Shown here piece after piece: positions 51,027-59,078 of a DNA stretch of 64,000 nt. Source of the DNA: RYN-428 sp035551995 (GTDB lineage: Bacteria; Planctomycetota; Phycisphaerae; Tepidisphaerales; Tepidisphaeraceae). Position 1 is the first letter of the stretch, and the number at the start of each line of letters is the position of its first letter. Below the pieces are notes generated by a model, which ran no database searches, was not told the origin of the DNA, and worked only from the letters and a program-made list of their open reading frames with translations. Made by a program: the position numbers and the translations under genes. The DNA lies in assembly GCA_035551995.1 (NCBI GenBank), contig DASZME010000041.1, forward strand, positions 1 to 64,000. Direction: 5' to 3'.

Positions 51027-51365
51027 TTATTTCAGCGTTCGACGCACATCCCAGCCTCGTGCCTCTCGGGAAGAGGGGGCCGGATGAAGTGCGTCGCCCC
51101 CGGCCGTGATTTCCGGCTGCAGCCTCAGCACGTCCCCTTCCTTCACCCCAACATCGGACAACGTCTGTTCGTCCATAAGTTGCTTTCCCGAGGCGCGGTG
51201 ATGGAACTTGTAACTCAAGGGCTGCCCGTCAGGGGCGTATTGCGGGAAACTCATCTTCTCCAGCAACACCGCCAGGATGCGGTTGATCGGCGCATCGTCG
51301 GGCATCTGAACCTGCTGGCGTTTGGCCCCCGTGGCGTCCCAGATTTCAACTGTAATCAAACCCAT
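51027..51365 (-). CDS. Ubiquitin-like beta-grasp protein (EsaB/YukD type) with tail after Gly-Gly
   Basis: 112 residues from ATG 51365, with GAGGA about 9 bases upstream. The first 88 residues read as a beta-grasp fold: MGLITVEIWDATGAKRQQVQ (strands 1-2), DDAPINRILAVLLEKMSFPQ (helix), LSYKFHHRASGKQLMDEQTL, and VKEGDVLRLQPEITAGG. That matches EsaB/YukD-type Ubls. Gly89-Gly90 is followed by a 22-residue basic tail (DALHPAPSSREARGWDVRRT plus LK), so a processed form ending in Gly-Gly is plausible. TTGACC at 51414-51419 could be a -35 element, but no good -10 is at standard spacing. First gene of the minus-strand cluster E1, JAMM, FHA-membrane, FHA-RING. Conjugation is inferred, not shown. Confidence 0.9.
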   Translation of the reverse strand: MGLITVEIWDATGAKRQQVQMPDDAPINRILAVLLEKMSFPQYAPDGQPLSYKFHHRASGKQLMDEQTLSDVGVKEGDVLRLQPEITAGGDALHPAPSSREARGWDVRRTLK

Positions 51366-51509
51366 CGACAATATCCTCGTATGTTAGCTATATTCACTAT
51401 CGGAATTTTAGAGGGTCAACACGCGTTTTGGATGGTTTGCCCGATGAATTTATCCGGACGTCGCATTCTGAGCGGCCCCTGACGTATTTTTAACGATTCT
51501 GCGCGCAAC

Positions 51510-53903
51510 TTGGTAAACTACAACCCGCGCAGACCGAATAAGACTAAAGAATCGCTCCCAAGGGAGAATTCAAACGTATGGGATAAAACGTACCGTCCCT
51601 ATAGTACATTTTTCCGTTATACTTCACACGGCTTCGCCGGCCACTCTGGGAGAACTCCCATTTTTCAGCATAACCAAAGCTCGTTTGATCGATTTTCTCC
51701 CGGTCCCCCCGGCTATACGCCCCAGGGCGCCGACGGCAATAACGCCGGCCTTTTCGATGCGCTCTGGCGTCAAAAAAGCCTGGTGATCATTCCTGTCGTC
51801 GTATTTCTTTTGTTGGCGCTGGTTTATCTCAAGACCGAACCCAATCGCTACCTGAGCGTCGGCCGATTGCAGGTCACGCCGGCCGGTCAGCGTCTTAGCG
51901 GCGATAATTCCGACAACAGCCAGATGTCCAACTTTCTCGCGACCCAGAGCGAAAAGATCATGTCGCGGGAGATTCTCGCCCTGGCCCTCGCCCAGCCCCT
52001 TAGCGACGAAACCGCGCCTGGCGCCTCGACCGATCCCACCGGCAAAATTCGCGATCTTCAAACTTTCAAGGATTCCGACAGCGCTCCGCTCACGACCATG
52101 AAGAACTTCGTCGAAGTTACTCCGGGAAAAAAGAACGACGCCCTCTCCGTCGCATATGAAACGCCCTTTAAGGACGAGGCGCCGATCATCGTCAACGCGA
52201 TCGTCCATGCCTACATGAAGTATCAGACGCAGCCAAAGCAAACCACAACCCTCAGCGTGCTGACCGCCCATCGCGAACAGAAAAAAAACATCGAAGCCAC
52301 GCTCACGACGATCGGCGACCAGATGTCGGCGATGGAGCAGCAATATGGCGTTCTGGCCAACAACGGCCAGGACAATCTCGCTTTCGTGCAGTTGAAAATC
52401 CTGTCCGGCCAGGTCGAGGCGGCTCATTTGGAAACCCTCCGCGGCAAAAGCGATTATGAAGAAGCGTCGCACCTGGTGAAATCCGATCCCCGTCTCCTCA
52501 CCGGCGGACAATCCAACGACCCGGCGGTCTTGTCGGCCGGCGACGAGTCGGTCCTCCGGGCAGACTTGCAAGGGCTGCAAAATAAAATCGACGACATGAA
52601 GTCTCACTATCTGCCGGACCATCCCGCCGTCCGTTCATTGCAGAAAAAAATCGATCAGGCCGCCGCGTCCTATGCCGAGGCGGTTCGACGCCGGTATGAG
52701 CGTGCCAAGATGGCCGAGGCCGACCTTCGCGCCCAGTTCGACGCCCAGCAGAAAAAAGTGGCCGACGTAGGCAAAGCCGCCGCGAAATACGCACGCTTGA
52801 AAGACGAAGCCGATCAGCAACGGCGATTGTCCGACACGCTGGACACCCGCATTCACGGCATCGAACTTCAACAATCGGCCGGCGCGGTCGATATCGATTA
52901 CTTCGATGAGCCCGATCCCCTCAACGTCAAAAAATCGCATCCGAGCAAAGTGCGCGCGCTGGGCCTGGCGCTGGTCCTGGGCCTGGTCCTCGGCTGCGGC
53001 CTGGCCCTGACGCGCGATTACATGGACGATCGCCTGCATTCTGTTGACGAAATCAAGTCCTTCCTCGGCCTACCGATGCTCGGCGCCATCCCGCAGATGG
53101 TCGGCGTCGATTCCGCCGTCGCCGGGCAAATGGTGGTGATCGAGCCGGCCAGCGAGGTAGCCGAGTCGTTCCGATCGATCCGCACCGCCCTTTACTTCGG
53201 CGCCCCCAAAGACCGCAACAAAACATTGCTGATCACCTCGCCCACCGCCGGCAACGGCAAGAGCACCACCGCCGCCAATTTGGCCGCGGTGATGGCGCAG
53301 GCGGGGAAGAAAGTGTTGCTGGTCGACGCCGACTTGCGAAACCCGTCGCAGCACATCATCTTCAATCTCAAGGACAATCGCGTCGGCTTATCCAGCCTCC
53401 TGAGTGGTCAGGGAACCTGGGAGCGCGCGATTCAGCGCGCCCCGATCGACGGCCTTGACCTTCTCCCCAGCGGACCCAAACCGCGTAACCCGTCGGAGAT
53501 GTTGAATAGTCCGATGTTCGGGGAGCTTCTGGAAATGCTGGCCGAAAAATACGATCAGATCATCATCGATTCCCCGCCGGTGATGGGCGTCGGCGACGCC
53601 CGCATCATCGCGGCCAATTCCGATCTCACGCTGCTGGTTCTTCGCTCCGAACAATCCACCCGCAAGCTCGCCCTGCTCGCTCGCGACGGCTTGTCCGGCG
53701 TCGGCGCGCATCTGCTCGGGGTGATCGTCAACGACGTCTCCCGCCGCAGCGAAACAAACTTCGGCGGATCGTATCACTACCCCCAGCGCCCCAATAAGGA
53801 CGACGACACCGTCGATGAAGATCCCGAAGAACCCGGACGCGGCGGAAAAGGAAGCAGCCGGACCGATCTCGCCCTGCGCCCCAAACGCAATAACGGGATA
53901 TGA
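51510..53903 (+). CDS. Wzc-like polysaccharide co-polymerase / bacterial tyrosine autokinase
   Basis: About 797 residues. A first membrane helix (SLVIIPVVVFLLLALVYLKT) follows a long polar N-terminus. The Wzz-type periplasmic region with coiled coils runs to a second helix (ALGLALVLGLVLGCGLALTR). The cytoplasmic kinase has Walker A SPTAGNGKSTTAANLAAVMA, Walker A' VLLVDADLRNPSQ, and Walker B YDQIIIDSPPVMGVGDARII. The Tyr-rich C-terminal cluster usual in Wzc is nearly absent (only SYHYPQ), and an acidic tail (DDDTVDEDPEE) ends the protein. The start is uncertain: only TTG 51510 is available before the first helix and it lacks a clear ribosome-binding site. It likely controls exopolysaccharide chain length. 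Confidence 0.88.
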   Translation: MVNYNPRRPNKTKESLPRENSNVWDKTYRPYSTFFRYTSHGFAGHSGRTPIFQHNQSSFDRFSPGPPGYTPQGADGNNAGLFDALWRQKSLVIIPVVVFLLLALVYLKTEPNRYLSVGRLQVTPAGQRLSGDNSDNSQMSNFLATQSEKIMSREILALALAQPLSDETAPGASTDPTGKIRDLQTFKDSDSAPLTTMKNFVEVTPGKKNDALSVAYETPFKDEAPIIVNAIVHAYMKYQTQPKQTTTLSVLTAHREQKKNIEATLTTIGDQMSAMEQQYGVLANNGQDNLAFVQLKILSGQVEAAHLETLRGKSDYEEASHLVKSDPRLLTGGQSNDPAVLSAGDESVLRADLQGLQNKIDDMKSHYLPDHPAVRSLQKKIDQAAASYAEAVRRRYERAKMAEADLRAQFDAQQKKVADVGKAAAKYARLKDEADQQRRLSDTLDTRIHGIELQQSAGAVDIDYFDEPDPLNVKKSHPSKVRALGLALVLGLVLGCGLALTRDYMDDRLHSVDEIKSFLGLPMLGAIPQMVGVDSAVAGQMVVIEPASEVAESFRSIRTALYFGAPKDRNKTLLITSPTAGNGKSTTAANLAAVMAQAGKKVLLVDADLRNPSQHIIFNLKDNRVGLSSLLSGQGTWERAIQRAPIDGLDLLPSGPKPRNPSEMLNSPMFGELLEMLAEKYDQIIIDSPPVMGVGDARIIAANSDLTLLVLRSEQSTRKLALLARDGLSGVGAHLLGVIVNDVSRRSETNFGGSYHYPQRPNKDDDTVDEDPEEPGRGGKGSSRTDLALRPKRNNGI

Positions 53904-53966
53904 TGACCGTTCCGGTCCGTCGACGGATGTAGAGCGCCTACCTGCGTTGGTATAGCAAGCATTGAT

Positions 53967-53999
53967 CGCGAAACGCGCCCCGCAAGCGGGGCCGCTAAA
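53967..53999 (-). repeat. Dispersed GCCCC-CTTGC-GGGGC hairpin repeat, copy 3
   Basis: Reverse-strand copy: CGCGAAACGCGCCCCGCAAG then CGGGGCCGCTAAA. It shares the 16780-16810 and 47015-47047 sequence. It lies between the convergent Wzc-like and small membrane protein genes, where a bidirectional hairpin terminator would be useful. Confidence 0.7.
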
Positions 54000-54030
54000 C
54001 GCAGACAATCTACACCGGTGTGACAAGGCT

Positions 54031-54618
54031 CTAATGCTTCCCCTTCATCAACTCCCGGAATAAATCATCCGACGGGACATCTCGAATCGATATCAGCCGA
54101 AGTGAACTCGCCTTCCATCCCGCGGTGGTTTTCTCCCAATCGAATTCCCATGTGCTGGTTTCGATCGGGGTCAGCGCGTCCTGGGTGCTGACCAGCGAGA
54201 ATCGCGTCGCGATCACTCCGTCGTGCTCTTCGTCGGTCAGATCGCGAACGGTCGCGGAGGTCACATGAATTCTCTCGGCCGACGTTTGCGCGTATGTCGA
54301 AACAAGATCGCCGCCGGTGACTACGGTTCCCGCTTTGGTCGCGAACGTGGCGGAGACGGTGAGGTGAGATCTGAAATCGGCCCAGTCGCCGTCCACCACG
54401 TCTTTGATGAGCCGGTGTGTTTGCTTATTCACTTTTTCCTTGTCGGTGTCGACGAAGTAGCTGAGCAAAGCCCACCCGACGGCGACAAGCAGCAGTCCGA
54501 CGCCGGCGTTTCGGACACGGGAGACCTGGCGTTTGTCGCCGTTGACGACAAGCGATATCGCGATGACGGCCAGGAGCGCCGGAATCCACCAGGATACGTC
54601 GAACAGCAAGTCATTCAT
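54031..54618 (-). CDS. Small two-helix membrane protein
   Basis: 195 residues. Two membrane segments (VSWWIPALLAVIAISLVVNG and VGLLLVAVGWALLSYFVDT) precede a soluble domain of about 130 residues (VNKQTHRLIKDVVDGDWADF; ATKAGTVVTGGDLVSTYAQT; WEFDWEKTTAGWKASSLRLI). That domain resembles a small cone-shaped alpha+beta (NTF2-like) fold. No specific family is recognised. It is divergent from the DUF115 gene with 52 bases between. Confidence 0.75.
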   Translation of the reverse strand: MNDLLFDVSWWIPALLAVIAISLVVNGDKRQVSRVRNAGVGLLLVAVGWALLSYFVDTDKEKVNKQTHRLIKDVVDGDWADFRSHLTVSATFATKAGTVVTGGDLVSTYAQTSAERIHVTSATVRDLTDEEHDGVIATRFSLVSTQDALTPIETSTWEFDWEKTTAGWKASSLRLISIRDVPSDDLFRELMKGKH

Positions 54619-54670
54619 GAAATCCTAAACCTTTCGCCGTGGGGGGTCCGATAACGGATCAAGGCAATTT

Positions 54671-56680
54671 ATGGCCCGTTTCGCCGAGGGACCGCCGCGC
54701 CCCGGGCGCAAGTCGTCAGGCTATAGCCACGCAACCATGACCGCAAGCAGCGACCTATCGACCCGCTTTGTCCTGGCTGAAGACGCCCCATATTTGCAGA
54801 ATATGGCGGTGCTTTGGACGGTCGATCCCGCGCTGGCCGAGATGATCGAAGACGCCGAAGGACAGAATGTATATCGTGTCGAGGCGTCCCGATCCGGCTC
54901 GCCGACCGTCGCCGCCGCCACATCCGATGGCCGCACGATTTACCTGCACAGCAAATACGAACCGGCCGCCGAAGCCAAGAGGCTGACCCAAAGCGTGGAC
55001 GCGGAAAGGCTTCTCGCGTTTTACATTTATGGCTTTGGATTCGGATACCACGCCGAGGCGCTTTTCGAGCGCGCCGGCGCCGAAGCGCTGTTCGTGATTT
55101 TTGAACCGAGTGTGGCGTTGCTGCGAACGGCGCTGGAAAGCCGGGACTTTTCGCGCATGCTGCAAAGCAAACGCCTGCTTTTTTTCACCCGGCTGGACAA
55201 GGGAGAGTTGCTGACGCGCCTCACGCCGCACTCGGCGCTGATGTCGCTCGGGGTCGATCGCGTCGTGCATCCGCCAAGCGAGCAAATGGCGCCGGAGTTT
55301 CACGCGCAGATGCAGTTGTGGGTGGAGGAATTCGAAAGTTTCAGCCGAACGAGCATCAATACCGTCGTGCTGAACAGCCTGCGAACCGCCGAAAACATCG
55401 CGAGAAACATCGGCTGGTACGCGGCGGCGCCGTCGTTGTCGCGCCTGCACAATCGCCATCGAAATCAGCCGGCCGTTATCGTGTCGGCCGGTCCATCGCT
55501 GCGGAAAAATAAACACCTGCTCAAGGACCTGAACGAGCGATCGGTTTTGATTTCCGTGCAGACCACGCTTCAGCCGTTGCTGGAAATGGGAGTGGAGCCG
55601 CGGTTCGTCACGTCGCTTGATTATCACGAGGTATGCACGCGATTTTTCGAGCGTCTGCCGGCGACGCTGCGCACGGAAATGGTCGCCGAGCCCAAGGCGA
55701 ACAGCGGAATCCTTTCGATGTTTCCCGGCCCCATATCGTTGCTGGGAAACCCGTTCGCCGAGGGATTGCTGCGGGAACTCAAGCTGAAAAAGCCCGAGCT
55801 TCGCGGCGGCGCCACCGTGGCCCATCTGGCGTTTTATCTCGCCGAGCACATGGGATGCGATCCGATCATTTTCGTGGGACAGGACCTTGGCTTCAGCGAC
55901 GGCTTGTTCTACACGCCCGGCACCAGCTACGAAGACGTGTGGGCGCCGGAGCTATCGCGATTTTGCACGGTGGAAATGAAGCAGTGGGAACAGATCGTCC
56001 GCGAGCGTTTTATCCTTCGGAAGATCCCCGACCAGGGGGGCCGGCCGATGTATACCGAAGAGCGGATGTTCACCTATTTGCAGCAGTTCGAGCGCGATTT
56101 TCTCGGCACGCAAACGCGGGTGATCGACGCCACCGAAGGAGGCGCGGCCAAACGCGGAACGACGGTCATGACCCTCGCCGAGGCGGCCGAGCGGTTTTGC
56201 GCCGAGCCGATTAAGTTCGCCCAATCGTGCGATCATCCGGGATTGAATTGGGACCGGCTGGGAACCAGCGTCCAGGGCCTGCGCAATCGGCGCGAAGAAG
56301 GGATGGAGATCGAGCGAATCGCCCGATCGACGCTGCCGTTGCTGGAGGAAATTCGCGATCATCTTGACGACCAGGCTCGCGTAAATCGCGCCATCGCTTC
56401 GATCGATTCCCTGCGCGGGCGGATGAATGAACTGCACTACGCATATGACCTGGTGACGCAGTTTTGCCAGCCGGTCGAACTCAGGCGATTTGAAGCCGAT
56501 CGAAAGATCATCGCGTCGAAAGCCGCCGCGACGGAAAAACAGCGCCTTCAGGTCGTGCGCGACATCGAAAACGTCCACGGCATTCTCGCGGCCTCTATCG
56601 ACTTTCAAAAGCTGATGGATGAAGTGATCGAGCGTCTGTCGATCTTGGAGCAAGCTCAAAACCGGAGTGCGGCCGCTTGA
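54671..56680 (+). CDS. DUF115 / motility-associated factor (Maf)-like glycosyltransferase
   Basis: 669 residues; ATG 54671 has AAGG ahead, while ATG 54737 (MTASSDLSTRFVL) is an alternative. The central DUF115 domain is marked by RNQPAVIVSAGPSLRKNKHL, LISVQTTLQPLLEMGVEPRF, VAEPKANSGILSMFPGPIS and ADCDPIIFVGQDL-like CDPIIFVGQDLGFSDGLFYT. Related Maf proteins transfer nonulosonic acids to flagellin in many bacteria. Here the genes for a sialic-type sugar follow at once, which supports transfer of that sugar to a surface protein. No flagellar gene is in the window, so the acceptor is unknown. The next gene overlaps its stop by four bases. Confidence 0.9.
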   Translation: MARFAEGPPRPGRKSSGYSHATMTASSDLSTRFVLAEDAPYLQNMAVLWTVDPALAEMIEDAEGQNVYRVEASRSGSPTVAAATSDGRTIYLHSKYEPAAEAKRLTQSVDAERLLAFYIYGFGFGYHAEALFERAGAEALFVIFEPSVALLRTALESRDFSRMLQSKRLLFFTRLDKGELLTRLTPHSALMSLGVDRVVHPPSEQMAPEFHAQMQLWVEEFESFSRTSINTVVLNSLRTAENIARNIGWYAAAPSLSRLHNRHRNQPAVIVSAGPSLRKNKHLLKDLNERSVLISVQTTLQPLLEMGVEPRFVTSLDYHEVCTRFFERLPATLRTEMVAEPKANSGILSMFPGPISLLGNPFAEGLLRELKLKKPELRGGATVAHLAFYLAEHMGCDPIIFVGQDLGFSDGLFYTPGTSYEDVWAPELSRFCTVEMKQWEQIVRERFILRKIPDQGGRPMYTEERMFTYLQQFERDFLGTQTRVIDATEGGAAKRGTTVMTLAEAAERFCAEPIKFAQSCDHPGLNWDRLGTSVQGLRNRREEGMEIERIARSTLPLLEEIRDHLDDQARVNRAIASIDSLRGRMNELHYAYDLVTQFCQPVELRRFEADRKIIASKAAATEKQRLQVVRDIENVHGILAASIDFQKLMDEVIERLSILEQAQNRSAAA

Positions 56681-58284
56681 AAAATACAACCGCCATCCTC
56701 TCGATGCTGCACGAGGACGCAACCAGAAATAGCGCCACGCGCCTGTTTCGCGGCGAACCGGTATTGCGCTGGACGCTCAAGCGATTGGCCGGGGCGAAGC
56801 GAGTCGAATCGACCGCGGTTATCTGCTGGGAAGATCAACTCGACGCGGTGGCGCGAGAAGCGGGATCGGCGTTCGTCCTGGCCAAAGGCCCGCGCAAGGC
56901 GTTGCCGGAGCTTGACGCCGTCACCGCCGCACGGCGCTGGTCGGACGGATGGCGCGGCGGGCTTCTGGGCACGTGCGATTTTGATCTTGGCTTTTATGCC
57001 CCATGGTTCAACGAATTGGCCGTCAAGGTCGAGAGCGACGCTGTCCTGCTGATCGATCCGTCGTCGGCGCTGGTCGATCCCGCCGTCCTGGATGGGTTGG
57101 TCGCGCACGCCGGGTCGCATCCCGACAGCGAGCTTTGTTTTGTTCCCGCGGCTCCGGGTCTTGGCGGGGCGCTTCTCCGCGGAAATCTGCTCGCGCGTCT
57201 TGCCGCCGCCAAAACGCACTGCGGGCGACTGCTCCATTACCTTCCCGATCAACACAGCCGCGAGCCGCTCGCCGGCGACATGTGCGCTCCCGTTCCCGCT
57301 TCGGTGGCGCGAACGACGCACCGCTTCAAGCTCGATTCGGACCGGCAGATCGCCCGCCTTGGCGCCGCGATGCACTGCCTGAACGGACAATTGATTTCCA
57401 GCGGCGCCGAGGAATTGGTCCATCGATCGCACGCCTGGGAGGCGCCGGACCGTCTGCCGCGAGAGGTAACGCTCGAGCTAAACACCGATCGCGCCACGCG
57501 GCCGATCTGGTGGGCCGGCTCGTATCACGCGCTCGCCCGCCCGCCGATGTCGCTCGACATGGCGCGGATGGTCATCGAAGAATTGGCGACGCTGGACGAC
57601 ACGCGCCTGACGATCGCGGGCGTCGGCGATCCATTGTTATGCGAGACGCTGTTCGACGTCCTGAACCTGATCCCCGGCGACGGATCGATTTCCACGCACG
57701 TGGAGACCGATTTTTTCGGCGCCGACCCAGAGGCGATCCGCCGCCTGGCGGCATCGCCGGTCGCGGTCGTTTCCGTCCATCTCCCGGCGACCGGCCCGCG
57801 CGTCTACGAACAAATCATGGGCGCCGCCGGTTTGGAACGAGTCACCGCCGCCGTCGGGGAATTCATCGCGGCACGGGCGGGAAGGACGGCGCCGATTTTG
57901 GTTCCGACGTTCATGAAATGCCGGCAAAATCTAGGCGAGATGGAAGCGTGGTACGACCAATGGCTGCGTGCCGTGGGGTGCGCGGTTCTCCGAGGCCCGA
58001 GCGATTTTGCCGGCCAGATTCCCGGCGTCGCGGTCGCCGACATGTCGCCGCCGCGTCGCAAGCCGTGCGCGCGGATCGCGTCGCGGATGACGATATTGTC
58101 CGATGGAAAAGTCGTATCGTGCGAGCAGGACGTTTTGGGCCGTCAGGCGCTGGGCCAGGTTGGGCGCGGTTCGCTGGCGGATGTTTGGCAAAAGCAATTT
58201 ACCGATTTGCGCCGCGATCACCGGGAAGGAAATTTGGGTCAACGTCCGCTGTGCGGAAATTGCAGGGAATGGCATCGAGTCTAA
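56677..58284 (+). CDS. Nucleotidyltransferase-like / radical-SAM-like fusion with SPASM domain but no CxxxCxxC
   Basis: 535 residues from a TTG start that overlaps the previous stop. The first 200 residues read as a sugar nucleotidyltransferase-like fold (GEPVLRWTLKRLAGAKRVES; VESDAVLLIDPSSALVDPAV). Residues 264-410 resemble a radical SAM barrel (VTLELNTDRATR; MSLDMARMVIEELATLDD; LTIAGVGDPLLCETLFDVLN). The three cluster cysteines expected near 270-280 are absent (NTDRATRPIWWAGSYHALAR). The C-terminus is SPASM-like and keeps Cys464, Cys482, Cys526 and Cys529 (CARIASRMTILSDGKVVSCE; LCGNCREWHR). Radical chemistry is therefore unlikely by the usual route. It is in a gene order linked to surface glycosylation. 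Confidence 0.8.
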   Translation: MKNTTAILSMLHEDATRNSATRLFRGEPVLRWTLKRLAGAKRVESTAVICWEDQLDAVAREAGSAFVLAKGPRKALPELDAVTAARRWSDGWRGGLLGTCDFDLGFYAPWFNELAVKVESDAVLLIDPSSALVDPAVLDGLVAHAGSHPDSELCFVPAAPGLGGALLRGNLLARLAAAKTHCGRLLHYLPDQHSREPLAGDMCAPVPASVARTTHRFKLDSDRQIARLGAAMHCLNGQLISSGAEELVHRSHAWEAPDRLPREVTLELNTDRATRPIWWAGSYHALARPPMSLDMARMVIEELATLDDTRLTIAGVGDPLLCETLFDVLNLIPGDGSISTHVETDFFGADPEAIRRLAASPVAVVSVHLPATGPRVYEQIMGAAGLERVTAAVGEFIAARAGRTAPILVPTFMKCRQNLGEMEAWYDQWLRAVGCAVLRGPSDFAGQIPGVAVADMSPPRRKPCARIASRMTILSDGKVVSCEQDVLGRQALGQVGRGSLADVWQKQFTDLRRDHREGNLGQRPLCGNCREWHRV

Positions 58285-58349
58285 CGGTCGGCGTTGAGCA
58301 GAAGACCGTGATTTGAAATTTGAGATTTCAGATTTGAGTTTCGATTCCT

Positions 58350-59078
58350 ATGAACGTTCTCGCCGTCATCCTCGCCCGCGCCGGCAGCGTTGGGTTGCCG
58401 AACAAGCATCTGTTGCCGTTGCTCGCAAAGCCGGTGATCGCTTATACGTTCGATCACGCCAAGGCCGCCCGTTCGATCACGCGGCTGATCGTCTCGACCG
58501 ATTGCCCCCAGGTGCGGCGACTGGCGATCAATCGTGGAATCGAAACGATTTCCCGACCTCCGCGGCTCGCGACGTCCGATGCTTCAGTACAGGACGTCAT
58601 GCTGCACGCCATGGATACCATCGAATGCACCTCCACTTTCCGTGCCGATGCCCTGATCGTGCTGTACGGCAACGTGCCGGTTCGCGGCTCGGGCGTCGTC
58701 GATGAGGCGGTGCGGAAGCTCAACGAAACCGGATGCGACTCGGTGCGGACCTTCTGCCCGGTCGGCAAATGGCATCCGGCCTGGATGTCGCGCCTCGACG
58801 GAGACCGCGTCGAGGCGCTTCACCCGGGAAGCATCCATCGGCGCCAGGACCTGGAGCGGCTCTTTTTGCATGACGGCGCCGTCGTCGCACTCTCGCGATC
58901 GTCGATGCTGCGGGGCCGGGCCGCGCCGGATGATCCGCATGCGTTCTTCGGCGTCGATCGGCGCGGCATCGAAACAAGGGCCGGCGATACCGTCGAAATC
59001 GACGAACGCCGCGATCTCTTCTGGGCGGAAGCGGTTTTGCGTGAACAGGCGGGCGAAAGCGTGAGGGCAGCCATATGA
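58350..59078 (+). CDS. neuA: CMP-nonulosonate (acylneuraminate) cytidylyltransferase
   Basis: 242 residues. Activates a sialic-type sugar with CTP to give CMP-sugar. VLAVILARAGSVGLPNKHLL is the nucleotide-binding start, with LLPLLAKPVIAYTFDHAKA, RLIVSTDCPQVRRLAINRG and the conserved RPPRLATSDASVQDVMLHAM. DALIVLYGNVPVRGSGVVDE marks the active-site region, and VGVDRRGIETRAGDTVEIDE-like GVDRRGIETRAGDTVEIDER closes the fold. Its 3' end overlaps the NeuB start by four bases (ATGA). The 65-base gap upstream has no feature. Confidence 0.88.
   Translation: MNVLAVILARAGSVGLPNKHLLPLLAKPVIAYTFDHAKAARSITRLIVSTDCPQVRRLAINRGIETISRPPRLATSDASVQDVMLHAMDTIECTSTFRADALIVLYGNVPVRGSGVVDEAVRKLNETGCDSVRTFCPVGKWHPAWMSRLDGDRVEALHPGSIHRRQDLERLFLHDGAVVALSRSSMLRGRAAPDDPHAFFGVDRRGIETRAGDTVEIDERRDLFWAEAVLREQAGESVRAAI

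Noticed and set aside
57003..58316. Plus-strand open frame of 437 codons
   Set aside because: It overlaps the SPASM protein in another frame and is over-rich in Arg; the true frame has conserved motifs.
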